From positions 558,001 to 622,000 of the forward strand of contig NZ_JACHNE010000001.1 of NCBI RefSeq assembly GCF_014205255.1: 64,000 nt of DNA. Reading direction: 5' to 3'. Positions 1 to 9,500 of the stretch are shown here, piece after piece; the first letter of the stretch is position 1; each line of letters starts with the position of its first letter. This DNA is from Streptomyces caelestis (GTDB lineage Bacteria; Actinomycetota; Actinomycetes; Streptomycetales; Streptomycetaceae). The position numbers and the translations under genes were made by a program. Below the pieces are notes generated by a model. The model saw only the letters and a program-made list of their open reading frames with translations. It had not been told where the DNA came from and did no database searches.

Positions 1-80
1 ACGGCGGTGGCCCTGCCGATGCCGGAGTCGGCGCCGGTGATCACGGCGGCCTTGCTGCGGGGCGCGGTGGGGGCGGACAT
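1..80 (-). CDS. Short-chain dehydrogenase/reductase, N-terminal fragment cut by window edge
   Basis: Reading leftward from the ATG at 80, the first 26 residues contain TGADSGIG, the glycine-rich TGxxxGIG nucleotide-binding motif of classical SDR oxidoreductases. Only this N-terminus is in the window, so catalytic residues and substrate cannot be judged. It is divergent from the PHP-domain gene, with 122 bases between the two starts. The motif and its position about 15 residues from the start are typical of the family. Confidence 0.8.
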   Translation of the reverse strand, partial: MSAPTAPRSKAAVITGADSGIGRATA

Positions 81-202
81 GGCAGGCCTCCTGGTCGAGC
101 GTTCGGGACGAGGCATCGCAGTACCCGGGTGCGGACCGGGCAAACCGCGCGCCCGTCGTGCGGCCCGCCGGGCGCTGGGGAACCCTTGAGGTGGAGGTGG
201 CG

Positions 203-1243
203 ATGGATCCTGTCGAGGCACTGGACCGGATCGCCTTTCTGCTGGAGCGGTCCCTGGCGCCGACGTACCGCGTACGCGCCTTCCGTACGGCGTCCCGGGT
301 ACTGAAGGAGCTGGGCGAGGACGAGGTGCGCCGGCGGGCGGACGCCGGGTCGCTGGAGTCGCTCAAGGGGGTCGGTCCGAAGACCGCGCAGGTGGTGCGG
401 GAGGCACTGGCCGGTGAGGTGCCCGGCTACCTGAGGAAACTGGAGGGCGAGGCGAAGGAGCCGCCGGCCGTACGGGGCGGTGAACGGCTGCGGGCGCTGC
501 TGCGCGGCGACTGCCATCTGCACTCCGACTGGTCGGACGGCGGCAGCCCGATCGAGGAGATGGGCCGGGCAGCGGCGGCGCTGGGGCACGAGTGGGCGGC
601 GCTGACCGACCACTCGCCGCGCCTGACCGTGGCCCGCGGGCTGTCGGCCGAGCGGCTGCGGGAGCAACTGGACGTGGTGGCGGAGCTGAACGAGACCTGG
701 GCGCCGTTCCGGCTGCTGACCGGCATCGAGTGCGACATCCTCGAGGACGGCTCGCTCGACCAGGAGCCGGAGCTGCTGGACCGGCTCGACATCGTGGTGG
801 TGTCGGTGCACTCCAAGCTGCGCATGGACGCCCGGTCGATGACCCGCCGGATGGTGGCCGCCGTCCGTGATCCGCACTCGGACGTGCTCGGGCACTGCAC
901 GGGGCGGCTGCTGACCGGGCGGGGGCGGCCCGAGTCGGAGTTCGACGCGGACGAGGTGTTCACGGCCTGCGCGGAGACGGGCACGGCCCTGGAGATCAAC
1001 AGCCGGCCGGAGCGGCTCGACCCGCCGCGGCGGCTGCTGCGCCGGGCCGTGGACGCTGGGGTGTTGTTCTCCGTCGACACCGACGCGCACGCGCCGGGGC
1101 AGCTGGACTGGCAGATCAACGGGTGTGCGCGGGCGGAGGAGTGCGGGGTGCCGCCGGAGCGGGTGGTGACCACGTGGTCCCTGGACGAGCTGCTGGCCTG
1201 GACCCGTGATCGGCGGGTGCCGTCCGGCGTGGCGAGCGGCTGA
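203..1243 (+). CDS. PHP-domain phosphoesterase with N-terminal helix-hairpin-helix (PolX/YcdX-like)
   Basis: The 346-residue protein starts at ATG 203, behind a GAGGTGGAGGTGG ribosome site; the frame is open upstream to 158 without a better start. Residues 1-75 hold helix-hairpin-helix-like segments (LKGVGPKTAQVV) as in family X polymerases. From about residue 110 there is a PHP domain: DCHLHSDWSDGG, LTDHSP, GIECDI and DTDAHAPGQLDW supply the metal-binding His/Asp/Glu residues. The nucleotidyltransferase part of PolX is absent, so the likely role is a stand-alone metal-dependent phosphoesterase, perhaps in DNA repair or nucleotide metabolism. The substrate is unknown. Confidence 0.85.
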   Translation: MDPVEALDRIAFLLERSLAPTYRVRAFRTASRVLKELGEDEVRRRADAGSLESLKGVGPKTAQVVREALAGEVPGYLRKLEGEAKEPPAVRGGERLRALLRGDCHLHSDWSDGGSPIEEMGRAAAALGHEWAALTDHSPRLTVARGLSAERLREQLDVVAELNETWAPFRLLTGIECDILEDGSLDQEPELLDRLDIVVVSVHSKLRMDARSMTRRMVAAVRDPHSDVLGHCTGRLLTGRGRPESEFDADEVFTACAETGTALEINSRPERLDPPRRLLRRAVDAGVLFSVDTDAHAPGQLDWQINGCARAEECGVPPERVVTTWSLDELLAWTRDRRVPSGVASG

Positions 1244-1295
1244 GGTGGTACCCGGGCGGGCCGTAGGGCAGGCCGGCGAGGAAGGGATCACACAC

Positions 1296-1961
1296 ATGGC
1301 ACAGGCGGAACGGGCAGCCGTGTTCGATGTCGACGGCACGCTGGTCGACACCAACCACCTGCACGTCGTGACGTGGTGGGAGGCCTTCCGGCAGGCGGGC
1401 CACGACGTGTCGATGCACGCCGTCCACCGGGCCGTGGGGCTGGCCTCCACCGACCTCGTCGCGCACCTGCTCGGCGAGGACCGGGACACGGACCAGGACG
1501 CGGGGATCAGCGCCGCCCACAAGGCGCTGTACGGGCAGTACTTCGACCGGCTGCCCGCGCTGCCGGAGGCCGGGGCGCTGCTGCGGCGGCTGCACCGGGA
1601 CGGCTGGGCCGTGGTGCTGGCCACCTCGGCGGGCGGCGCCGAGCTGAGCGCGCTGCGCCGGGCGATCGACGCGGACGACGCCATCACCGCCACGGCCGGC
1701 GCCGACGACGTGGACGAGGGCAAGCCCGCGCCCGAGCCCGTCGAACACGCCCTGGACCTGGCCGGGGTGCCGGCGGAGCGGGCGGTCTTCGTCGGCGACA
1801 CCGTGTGGGACATGCGGGCGGGCAGCCGCGCCGGGGTGCGCTGCGTGGGCGTCCTGTGCGGTGGCATCCCGCGCACCGACCTGGAAAAGTCCGGCGCGGA
1901 CGCGATTTACGCCGACCCCGCGCACCTTCTGTCGTCCCTTCGGGACAGTCCGTTGGCATGA
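1296..1961 (+). CDS. HAD-superfamily hydrolase (phosphoglycolate-phosphatase-like)
   Basis: The 221-residue protein starts at ATG 1296 with GAGGAAGG upstream. The HAD motifs are complete: motif I DVDGTLVDT near residue 10 (catalytic Asp pair), motif II Thr in VLATSAGG, the lysine in DEGKPAPEP, and the acidic motif IV in VFVGDTVWDM. The cap between motifs I and II is the small helical C1 type of the phosphoglycolate/beta-phosphoglucomutase group. It follows the PHP gene by 52 bases on the same strand and could be co-transcribed. Substrate cannot be inferred. Confidence 0.88.
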   Translation: MAQAERAAVFDVDGTLVDTNHLHVVTWWEAFRQAGHDVSMHAVHRAVGLASTDLVAHLLGEDRDTDQDAGISAAHKALYGQYFDRLPALPEAGALLRRLHRDGWAVVLATSAGGAELSALRRAIDADDAITATAGADDVDEGKPAPEPVEHALDLAGVPAERAVFVGDTVWDMRAGSRAGVRCVGVLCGGIPRTDLEKSGADAIYADPAHLLSSLRDSPLA

Positions 1962-2001
1962 TGCGGCGTGAAACCCCCGGTCACTCGGATACTCGCAGCG
2001 C

Positions 2002-3675
2002 ATGACGCGTGTGACGAGTGCGGTTCGACGGGTGGCTCGCATCTTCGGCCGCCGGAAAGACGAAGCCGCGGCGGCGAACAGCACCCGCCCGGCCGGGCCA
2101 ACGACCCGGGAGACACGACCCGACGACGAAACCGACAGCCGGACGGCCCGGGGGACGCGACGCCCCAACGCGACGGACGGCCGGGCGGCCCCGGAGACGC
2201 GGCCCGATGAGGCGCCGGGAGACCTGGCAGGCGGAGTGATGGCACCCGACGAGGCGACTGACAGCCAGGCAGCCGGTGCGGCCGGACCCGACAGGGCGAC
2301 CGACACCCCGCCGACCCCGGATACACGGCCTCCCGAGGCGACGGACGACCGACCAGCCCAGGAGACGGAAACCGACAAGGCGAGTGACAGCCGGGCCACC
2401 CGGGAGACGGGGCGCGACAGGGCGGTCGGCAGGCCGTCGGGCCGGGGCCGGAAGGTGATGGACAGCCGGGTGGCCGCCGACGCGCTGCGTGAGCGGATGG
2501 ATGGTCTCGGACAGGAGGTCCGGGCCACTCGGCCGCTGGACGCCGTGCGGCGGGAGGCACGGAGGGTCGTGGAGGCCGTGCGGGCCGCGTGGCGGGGGCC
2601 CGGGCGGGAGCGGGACCTGGTCGTCCAGTCGTTGAAGGCCGCCGCGGCGGCGGTGATCGCCTGGCTGGTGGGCGGCGTCTGGATGGGCGACCCGCTGGCG
2701 CTGATGGCGCCGTGGGTGGCACTGGTGCTGGTGCAGGCCACCGTCTACAGCTCGCTGGTGCAGGGCGCGCGGCAGTTCGGTGCGATCTGTGTCGGCACCG
2801 TGCTGGCCTCGGCGACGCTGGCCCTCACCGGCGACACGACGGGCGCGCTCGCCCTGTCCGTCCCGGTGCTGATGCTGCTCTCGAACTGGCCTCGCTTCGG
2901 CGACCAGGGCATCTACGCGGCGACCACGGCCCTGTTCACCCTCACCTCGGGCACCGTGAGCATGTCCGGCGTGGGGCACCGGGTGGGGCAGGCGGCGCTC
3001 GGCGCCGTCATCGGCGTCGCCGTCAACGCGCTCGTCTTCCCCCCGATCCACCTGCGGGACGTTCGAGAGAACCTGGCGGCACTCGCCCGGGAGTCGGGCG
3101 AGGTTCTGCGCTCAGTCGCCGCGGACCTGCACGAGGGCGACTGGGACGCGCAGACCGCCGCCGGCTGGCTCAACGCCTCGGCACGGCTGGAGCACTGTCT
3201 GGAGGCGTTGCGCTCGGCGCGCCGCTGGAGCCAGGAGAGCCTGCGCCTGACCTACGGCCCGCTGCGGGCCCTGCAGCGCGTACCGCAGATGCCCCTGCCG
3301 CCACCGGACGAGGACGAACGCCTCGGCCGCGTCACCGGACACGTCATGGCCCTGACACGGGCCCTCTCGGTGGCCGTGGACGACAGCCGTTCGCCCGCAC
3401 CGCCCAAGGGCGAGGCCCTCCGCTCGTACGCGGATCTGCTGGACCTGCTCGGGGACGCCTGCGACACGGAGGCCGACCGCCTGCTCAACGGCGGCGTGGA
3501 CCCCCGCCGATGCGACGAGAGGGAGGAGAGGATGCGGGAACTGCACCAGTACTTGCAGGAAAGGCTGCGGGAACACGCCGGGCTGGGGGCCGAGCACACG
3601 GCGGTGCTCGGCACACTGCTGCTCCAGGCCGAGAACCTGTGGGCCGAGATCCTTCCCGCGCACGGGGAGCGGTGA
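2002..3675 (+). CDS. FUSC / aromatic-acid-exporter-type membrane protein with repetitive N-terminal extension
   Basis: 557 residues. Residues about 27-151 are a hydrophilic, low-complexity tract of degenerate units around ETRPDEATDSRAA. From about residue 210 come five to six hydrophobic segments (VVQSLKAAAAAVIAWLV, LMAPWVALVLVQATVY, and others), then a long helical cytoplasmic C-terminus rich in Glu/Arg. That arrangement is the FUSC / ArAE_2 architecture linked to export of aromatic acids or similar compounds. A later ATG at 2458 would remove the whole repetitive tract, and no strong ribosome site decides between the starts. A paralogue lies at 11999. Function in this strain is unproven. Confidence 0.75.
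   Translation: MTRVTSAVRRVARIFGRRKDEAAAANSTRPAGPTTRETRPDDETDSRTARGTRRPNATDGRAAPETRPDEAPGDLAGGVMAPDEATDSQAAGAAGPDRATDTPPTPDTRPPEATDDRPAQETETDKASDSRATRETGRDRAVGRPSGRGRKVMDSRVAADALRERMDGLGQEVRATRPLDAVRREARRVVEAVRAAWRGPGRERDLVVQSLKAAAAAVIAWLVGGVWMGDPLALMAPWVALVLVQATVYSSLVQGARQFGAICVGTVLASATLALTGDTTGALALSVPVLMLLSNWPRFGDQGIYAATTALFTLTSGTVSMSGVGHRVGQAALGAVIGVAVNALVFPPIHLRDVRENLAALARESGEVLRSVAADLHEGDWDAQTAAGWLNASARLEHCLEALRSARRWSQESLRLTYGPLRALQRVPQMPLPPPDEDERLGRVTGHVMALTRALSVAVDDSRSPAPPKGEALRSYADLLDLLGDACDTEADRLLNGGVDPRRCDEREERMRELHQYLQERLREHAGLGAEHTAVLGTLLLQAENLWAEILPAHGER
2080..2455 (+). repeat. Degenerate in-frame repeats in the N-terminus of the FUSC gene
   Basis: Roughly 30-36-base imperfect units built on GAGACGCGGCCCGACGAGGC / GACGGACAGCCGG recur about six to eight times. 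In frame they encode variants of ETRPDEATDSRAA. They are diverged, so this is an old expansion rather than a recent slippage tract. Confidence 0.6.
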
Positions 3676-3752
3676 CGCACATCACCGCGACAGAGGCCCG
3701 AGCCCGGAACACCCAGAAGTAGTTCCCCGTTGAACAACACGTGGGTGCGGAT

Positions 3753-3901
3753 GGGACAGTGTCCCCGGGCCTCACCATTCGCCCACAGGGACGATCGTTC
3801 GGCTGAAGCCCTGTGGAGCCTTTCGCCGAGAGGCGACCGCCATCCGTGCCCACCTCTTGAGCCGCCCCGGCCGTGATTCCCCCGTCCGGCCGGGGCTTTC
3901 C
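3753..3901 (+). other. Intergenic element: palindrome plus three consecutive hairpins, possible structured RNA or leader
   Basis: The 298-base gap between the FUSC and epimerase genes holds a dense series of dyads. There is a GGGACA-G-TGTCCC palindrome at 3753-3765. An 8-bp stem CCACAGGG/CCCTGTGG pairs 3783-3790 with 3809-3816. TCGCC-GAGA-GGCGA, a GNRA-capped hairpin, lies at 3823-3836. A 10-bp G+C stem (3864-3873 with 3887-3896) is followed by TTTCC. The last stem looks like a terminator. The set could be a small RNA or a cis-acting leader for the epimerase gene at 3974. I do not recognise it as a known riboswitch. Confidence 0.4.
3864..3901 (+). terminator. GC-rich stem-loop followed by short T run
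   Basis: GCCCCGGCCG at 3864-3873 pairs perfectly with CGGCCGGGGC at 3887-3896 across a 13-base loop, and TTTCC follows. It lies 189 bases after the FUSC stop and 73 bases before the epimerase start, so it could end upstream transcription or work as an attenuator. Confidence 0.5.
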
Positions 3902-3973
3902 TCTGCCCAAGTGGAATCGGCGCGACCCGGGTACCCGGTCATCTCCGAGGACGGTCGCGGCCGAGAGGAGCGG

Positions 3974-5005
3974 ATGGTGAGCAGCGCAACGGGCAAGAGG
4001 ATCGTCGTCACGGGCGCCACCGGCAACGTGGGCACCAGCGTGGTGCGCCTCCTCTCGGAGGATCCGGAGGTCGCCTCCGTGCTGGGCCTGGCCCGGCGGC
4101 TCCCCGACTGGTCGCCGCCGAAGACGGACTGGTCGGCGGTCGACCTTGCCTCCGAGCAGTCCGATCCGGCCGAGCACTTCCGGGGCGCCGACGCGGTCGT
4201 CCATCTGGCCTGGGCGTTCCAGCCGACGCACGACCCGGCGGCGACCTGGCGCACCAATGTGCTCGGCGGCATGCGGGTGTTCGAGGCGGTGGCCGCCGCG
4301 GGAGTGCCGACGCTGGTGCACGCCTCGTCGGTCGGCGCGTACTCACCGGGCCCGAAGGACCGGGCGGTGGACGAGTCGTGGCCGACGCACGGCTGGCCGG
4401 ACGCCGCCTACTGCCGGGAGAAGGCCTACCTGGAGCGCGCGCTGGACACGTTCGAGCGCGACCACCCCGACACGCGGGTGGTGCGGATGCGGCCCGCGTT
4501 CCTCTTCAAGTGGGAGTCCGCGAGCGAGCAGCGCCGGATCTTCGGCGGGCGTTTCCTGCCCGGCCCGCTGGCCCGCCCGGAGCTGCTGCCCTTCCTGCCC
4601 GACATCCCGGGGCTGCGGGTGCAGGCGCTGCACACGGACGACGCGGCGAACGCGTACCGGCTGGCCGTGCACTCCGACGCCCGGGGCGCCTTCAACCTGG
4701 CGGCCGAGCCGCCGGTCGACGCGCAGGTGCTGGGCGAGATGCTGGGGGCGCGCCCGGTACGGCTGCCGCGCACCGCGGCCCGTTCGGCGATCGCCGCCGC
4801 CTGGGGCCTGCACCTGCTGCCGGCCTCTCCGCACCTGTTCGACGCGGTGCTGAGGCTGCCCCTGATGGACTGCACGCGTGCGCGTGCGGAACTCGGCTGG
4901 CGTGCGGAGCGTACGGCGACGGAGGTGCTGGAGGAGTTCCTCCAGGGCCTTCAGCAGGGCGGGGGTGCACGGACGGAACCGCTGCGGGGACGCAAGGTGG
5001 GCTGA
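3974..5005 (+). CDS. NAD-dependent epimerase/dehydratase family protein (extended/atypical SDR)
   Basis: The 343-residue protein starts at ATG 3974, which has GAGAGGAG upstream; the frame is open further 5' but that DNA holds the hairpins described separately. RIVVTGATGNVGTSV is the Rossmann nucleotide-binding motif (TGxxGxxG). VVHLAWAFQPTHD and VHASSVGAYSPG (core Ser region) follow, then YCREKAYLE, with a tyrosine and lysine spaced YxxxK. That is the active-site pattern of extended SDR epimerases. The C-terminal half is variable, and sugar or steroid-like substrates are both possible. The gene ends just before a tandem repeat and a strong bidirectional hairpin. Confidence 0.85.
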   Translation: MVSSATGKRIVVTGATGNVGTSVVRLLSEDPEVASVLGLARRLPDWSPPKTDWSAVDLASEQSDPAEHFRGADAVVHLAWAFQPTHDPAATWRTNVLGGMRVFEAVAAAGVPTLVHASSVGAYSPGPKDRAVDESWPTHGWPDAAYCREKAYLERALDTFERDHPDTRVVRMRPAFLFKWESASEQRRIFGGRFLPGPLARPELLPFLPDIPGLRVQALHTDDAANAYRLAVHSDARGAFNLAAEPPVDAQVLGEMLGARPVRLPRTAARSAIAAAWGLHLLPASPHLFDAVLRLPLMDCTRARAELGWRAERTATEVLEEFLQGLQQGGGARTEPLRGRKVG

Positions 5006-5006
5006 C

Positions 5007-5054
5007 CGCACGAGCCGCCCGACCCTTACCCGCACGAGCCGCCCGACCCTTACC
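5007..5054. repeat. Perfect tandem duplication of a 24-base unit
   Basis: Two exact adjacent copies (5007-5030 and 5031-5054) begin with CGCACGAGCCGCC and end in CCTTACC, immediately after the epimerase stop codon and before the terminator hairpin. Confidence 0.9.
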
Positions 5055-5079
5055 GAGACCGAGACGCCTGCCAAGACGA

Positions 5080-5122
5080 CCGATGGCCGCAGCCGGCCCC
5101 CACGGTCGGCTGCGGCCATCGG
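5080..5122. terminator. Strong 16-bp stem-loop between convergent genes
   Basis: Positions 5080-5095 pair perfectly with 5107-5122 around an 11-base loop (arm CCGATGGCCGCAGCCG). It lies between the epimerase gene (+) and the small gene at 5153-5431 (-), so it can serve both strands. There is no U-tract, as is usual in Streptomyces. Confidence 0.8.
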
Positions 5123-5152
5123 CGCTCACGCCGCCGGAGCGCTCAGCGGCGC

Positions 5153-5431
5153 TCAGGCGGAGGACTCGTCCGGCTCCGGATGCTCGGGGTGGACGGTTCC
5201 CGAGCGCGGTACTCCCTGCCGTCCCGTCCCCGCTTCGTCCGTGTCGGGGAGGTCGCCGGCGGGCTCGTCGTCCTCGGCCTCGTTCTCGTCGTCCTTCCGG
5301 TCCTTGCCGGTGCGCGTGAAGCGCGGGGCGACCTCCCACGGGTCCTCGCCGGCGTCGGCCTGCTGGTCCGGCATGTCCCGCGGTACGGGCTCACCGTTCT
5401 CGCCGGGTCCTTCGAGGCGGTGGTCGGTCAC
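5153..5431 (-). CDS. Small hydrophilic acidic protein of unknown function
   Basis: 92 residues from GTG 5431, with GAAGGGA seven bases upstream. The protein is almost wholly polar (Asp, Glu, Pro, Gly, Arg), with no membrane segment, signal or cysteine, and looks intrinsically disordered. Opening residues TDHRLEGPGENGEPVPRD resemble conserved small proteins common in Streptomyces, which with the good ribosome site argues that this is real. It is convergent with the epimerase gene and shares its terminator. No function can be assigned. Confidence 0.65.
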   Translation of the reverse strand: MTDHRLEGPGENGEPVPRDMPDQQADAGEDPWEVAPRFTRTGKDRKDDENEAEDDEPAGDLPDTDEAGTGRQGVPRSGTVHPEHPEPDESSA

Positions 5432-5492
5432 GGCGTGCTCCCTTCACTGGTCCGGGCGCCACGCGAGTACCTCCGCCGTGACCTGAGAAACC

Positions 5493-6512
5493 TCAGCGCG
5501 GCGCCGACCGGAAGAGACCGGATCTCGATCGAGGCTGAGCGGGGCCTGCCAGGAGTGTCTCGATCTCGTCCAGGGCCCCGACCAGTTCCGGAGCGACGGC
5601 GCCGTGCACCCAGCGCTGCTGTTCTTGGCCGACCTGGCGCGGAACCGTCTCGCTGATCATGATCAGGTACAGGTAGGCCCGGTAGAGGGCCAGTCTGAGG
5701 CGGGCCGGGACGTCGAAGAGGGCCCGGCCGCCGGTCTCCCGGTAGCCCGCCAGGAACGCCTCGTCCCGCTTGATGTCGCCCAGCAGCGCCAGGGAGACGA
5801 ACTCGGCCAGGGGATCGCCCCAGAACATGCGCTCCCCGTCGATGAGGCCGCCGATGCGGGCGTCGCCGGCCGACCGGTCGACCAGGATGTTGCCCCGCCA
5901 CAGGTCGAAGTGCACCAGGCACGGGACGGTGACCTCGTCGAGGGCGCCGTACGCGGACCGGGCGGTACGGGCCACCGCGTCGGCGGGGCGGGGCAGCCGC
6001 GCCCCGTAGCGCCGGGCGTCGTCGAGGACGGCGTCGAACATCGTCGTGAACGCGGTCCGCCAGTCGGGGGCGAGCGGGCCGAGGGCGCCGGAGGGATAAC
6101 CGAAGCCGGGGCCCGTCACGCGGTGCAGCCGGGCCGTGTGGCGTCCCAGCTCCGCGCGCAGTGCGGCCTGTTCCGCGTCGGTGAGCGAGCCGTCGTCCCA
6201 GGAGTCGCCCGGGCAGGCCGTCATCAGCAGGAAGTCGTCGCCCATGGACACCAGCCGCGGTACGGGGACTCCGGTCCGGGCGGCCGAGCGGTAGAACTCG
6301 GCCTCCGAGACGAGGAGCCGGCGCTCGTGCCGGAGGCCGGGGGTGGCCGCCGCGGGCGGGATCTTCAGCACGTAGCGGGTGCCGTCGGTGAGGCGGAGTT
6401 CCTCGACGGTGTTGTACGTGCCGCCGGTCAGCGGGGCGACATGGGCGAGGCGGCCGGGATCCAGGCCCGCTGCCTCCAGGATGTGCCGGGCCCGTTCCCA
6501 GGAGTCCACCAC
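5493..6512 (-). CDS. Aminoglycoside phosphotransferase (APH)-family kinase-like protein
   Basis: 339 residues from GTG 6512. The fold signature of the APH family is visible: an N-terminal nucleotide-binding lobe with GGTYNTV and YVLKIPP (ATP-contacting lysine), then the catalytic loop VHFDLWRGNILV (HxDxxxxN) around residue 200 and the metal-binding acidic motif GLIDGERMFWGDPLAE. All key residues are present. Members phosphorylate aminoglycosides, macrolides, choline or other small hydroxyl compounds, so resistance should not be assumed. It lies 30 bases downstream of the self-sufficient P450 gene on the same strand and could share its transcript. Confidence 0.85.
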   Translation of the reverse strand: MVDSWERARHILEAAGLDPGRLAHVAPLTGGTYNTVEELRLTDGTRYVLKIPPAAATPGLRHERRLLVSEAEFYRSAARTGVPVPRLVSMGDDFLLMTACPGDSWDDGSLTDAEQAALRAELGRHTARLHRVTGPGFGYPSGALGPLAPDWRTAFTTMFDAVLDDARRYGARLPRPADAVARTARSAYGALDEVTVPCLVHFDLWRGNILVDRSAGDARIGGLIDGERMFWGDPLAEFVSLALLGDIKRDEAFLAGYRETGGRALFDVPARLRLALYRAYLYLIMISETVPRQVGQEQQRWVHGAVAPELVGALDEIETLLAGPAQPRSRSGLFRSAPR

Positions 6513-6542
6513 CGTGCGCCCACCCCTCCCCTTCGCCTTCGG

Positions 6543-9500
6543 TCAGCCGGCCGCGTAGACGTCCTCGACGTAACGCCCGTCCGCGACCAGCCCGTCGAGC
6601 CACTGTTCGGCGGCCGTCTCGTCGGCGCCCGGCGTGTGCTTCCGGTACAGGGTACGGAACGCCTCCCGCACACCGGGCGCCATCCGGGAACCGTCACCGC
6701 AGACGTACACCCGCGCCCCCGCGGCCAGCAGGGCCCAGACCTCCTCGGCCTCGGCGGCGATGCGGTGCTGCACGAACCGCACCTCGCCCTCGGGGGCCTG
6801 GCTGAAGGCGGGACGGAGCGAGACGGCTCCGGCGGTCTCGGCGGCGCGCAGTTCGCCGGCGTGCAGGAAGTCGGCGTCGGGCGCGTCGCAGCCGAAGTAG
6901 CAGACGGCCGGGGCGAGTTCCGCGCCTGCCGCGACGGCCGCCGTACGGTCGGCGATGGCGCCGCGGAACGGGGCGAGGCCGGTGCCCGCCGCGATCATGA
7001 CGACCGGTGCGGATCCGCCGGTGGCGTCGATGCGGAAGGCCTCCCGGCACGGCTGCACGCGCGCGTACACCGTGTCGCCGGGCTCGACGGTGGTGAGGTG
7101 GCCGGAGCCGGTGCCCCGGTAGAGGCCCTTGCCGGAGCGGGCCGGTGCCTCCAGCAGCGACACCATCAGGTCCACGTGGCCGGGGTCGACGGTGGGCGAG
7201 GACGAGATCGAGTAGTGGCGGGGGCGCAGCGGCGTGAGGAGGTCGAGGAGCTGCGGCCAGTCCAGAGCGCCGCGCAGGGCCGGATGATCCTCGATGATCT
7301 CCACGAGGGTGCGCGGGTCGTCGGTGAGGGCGGCCAGGGCCGTGCGCTCCGGCGGGCACGGGTTGGCGGCGGCGAGCGCGGCCAGTTGCCCGGCGCTCGG
7401 GCGCTCCTGCAACTCCACGTGGTGGGTGAGCAGCTGCCGTACCGTCACGGGGCGGTCGACGGCGATTGAGTCGCGGCGCGGGCGGGTGGCGCGGATGTCC
7501 AGGACGGTGTCGAGGCCGACGCCGAGCGCGGCGGCGGCGCGGGTGACGAGGTCCGGGTGGTTGGCGGGCAGCACGGTGAGGTGGTCGGCCGTGCGGTAGG
7601 TGACGCCGTCCGGCAGCGCGACGCGGACGAACCGCTTGCGGCGCGCGTAGCCCGGCGCGGTGAGGTCGTACGCCTCGGTGACCCGCATGGGGACGAGGGC
7701 GTGCCGTTCGGCGAGGGCGTCCAGCGGGCCGCCGGTCAGGGCGCGGACCTCGTAGGCGGTGGTGGGCTCGGGGTCCGGGGTCGTGGCGTCCGGGTCGCCG
7801 TAGCGCTCCAGCAGGGCGACGCGGAGGGCCGCCGTGAACTCCCGGACAGCGCCGGTGAGGTCGCCGGAGGCGTCGGCGGCGGCGCGGTCGAGGAGCCGGG
7901 TGGCGCCGGACTCCGCGAGCCGCTCGTCGATCCGGGTGGGGACGTGCTGGTAGGTGGCGGCCCAGTTGCGGTCGCCGACGCCGAGGACGGCGTACGTCAC
8001 GCCGGACAGGTCGTGGGTGTCCTCCAGCCAGGCGGTGAAGGCGGTGGCGTCGTCGGTGGGGCGGCCGTTGTAGGAGGCGGCCGTGATGACGACGGGCCGG
8101 TCGGTGGGCAGGCCGTCGGCGTAGGCGTCCAGGGGTGCCACCCGGGTCTCACAGCCGAGGGCGGCGGCCTCGTCGGCGAGCCGGCCGGCGAAGTCACGGC
8201 AGGTGCCGTAGTTGCTGCCGTGCAGGAAGAGGGCGGCGGTGCCGGGGCGGACGCGGGCGGGGAGGCCCTGTGGTTCGGCCGACCGGGAGTCCTGGACCGG
8301 GGCGGCGCCGGGCAGCGGCGTGTGGACACGGTCGGCGGACGTGCGCGGGGTGAGCGTGAGGGTGAAGCCCTCGGGCTTGAGGGTGAGGGTCTCCTTGACG
8401 TGGAGCCGGTAGTCGGCGTGGTCGCTCAGCCGGTAGCGGTGGACGAGCATGGCCAGCAGCATGGTCGCCTCGTGCAGGGCGAACTGCCGTCCGATGCAGG
8501 CGCGCTCGCCGGTGCCGAACGGCTTGAAGGCGTGCACCGGGCGCTCCGCCTCCGCCTCGGCCGTGAAGCGCGAGGGGTCGAACAGCTCGGGGTTGTCTCC
8601 CCAGACGGGCTGGCGGTGCAGCATCGGCGTGAGCACCAGCGCGGACTGCCCGGCGCGCAGCGGGATGCGGCCGCCGAGCAGCGTGTCCTCGCGGGCCTCC
8701 CGGGCGAAGACGGCGGCCGTGGGCCACAGCCGGAGGGCCTCGTTGAGGACCTGGCGGGTGTAGGTGAGCCGGCCGATCTCGTCGTACGCCGGCTCGGGGT
8801 CGGCCTGGTCGCCCCACAGCTCGTCGACCTCGCGCTGCACCAGCTGGAGCGCGGTCGGGTGCTTGGCGAGGAAGTGCAGGGCGAAGGACATGGCGCCGGA
8901 GGTGGTCTCGTGGCCGGCGATGAGGAAGGTGATGACCTGGTTGCGGATGTTGGCGGCGTCGAGGGTACTGCCGTCGGCGGGGTGCTCGGCGGTGAGCATG
9001 AGGCCGAGGAGATCGTCGGCCTGGCTCTGGTCGGTGCCGGTGCGGGCGGCGATGACCTCGTCGACGACCTGGGCGAGATAGGCGGAGTCGTCGCGGAAGG
9101 CCGCGTCCCGCGCCTGGTAGTCCCGGCCCGGGACGCGCGCGAGGCGGGTCATGCTCCACTCCAGGCAGCGGACCATCGCCTCGACGAAGGGGTGCGGCTC
9201 GGCCCGCTCGAAGGAGCCGAAGTCGTAGCCGAACCCGGCCAGTCCGATGGTGTCGAGCGTCATGCGGGTCATGTCGCCGGGCACGTCGACGGGCTGCCCG
9301 GCGCGGGCGTCGCGGTCCCAGGAGTCGATGAGCCTGCGGGCCACCTTCAGCATCACGGGGTGGTAGGTCCGCATCGAGCCGAGCGCGAAGGCGGGCATGA
9401 GGATGTCGTGCGCCTTGGCCCAGTTGGGCTCGTCGTTGTACGCGGTGAACAGGCCGTCGGCGGCGAACTCGCGGACGTTCGCCAGACCGGGCCCGATGTG

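Noticed and set aside
5493..6512. Aminoglycoside resistance gene
   Set aside because: APH-family motifs are complete, but the family is broad and no resistance context is present, so only the family call is kept.
5604..7469. Long rightward open frame of about 620 codons opposite the P450 reductase and APH-like genes
   Set aside because: Shadow frame caused by high GC: composition is Gly/Ala/Arg/Val-rich without any domain, and the opposite strand has full motif-bearing proteins.
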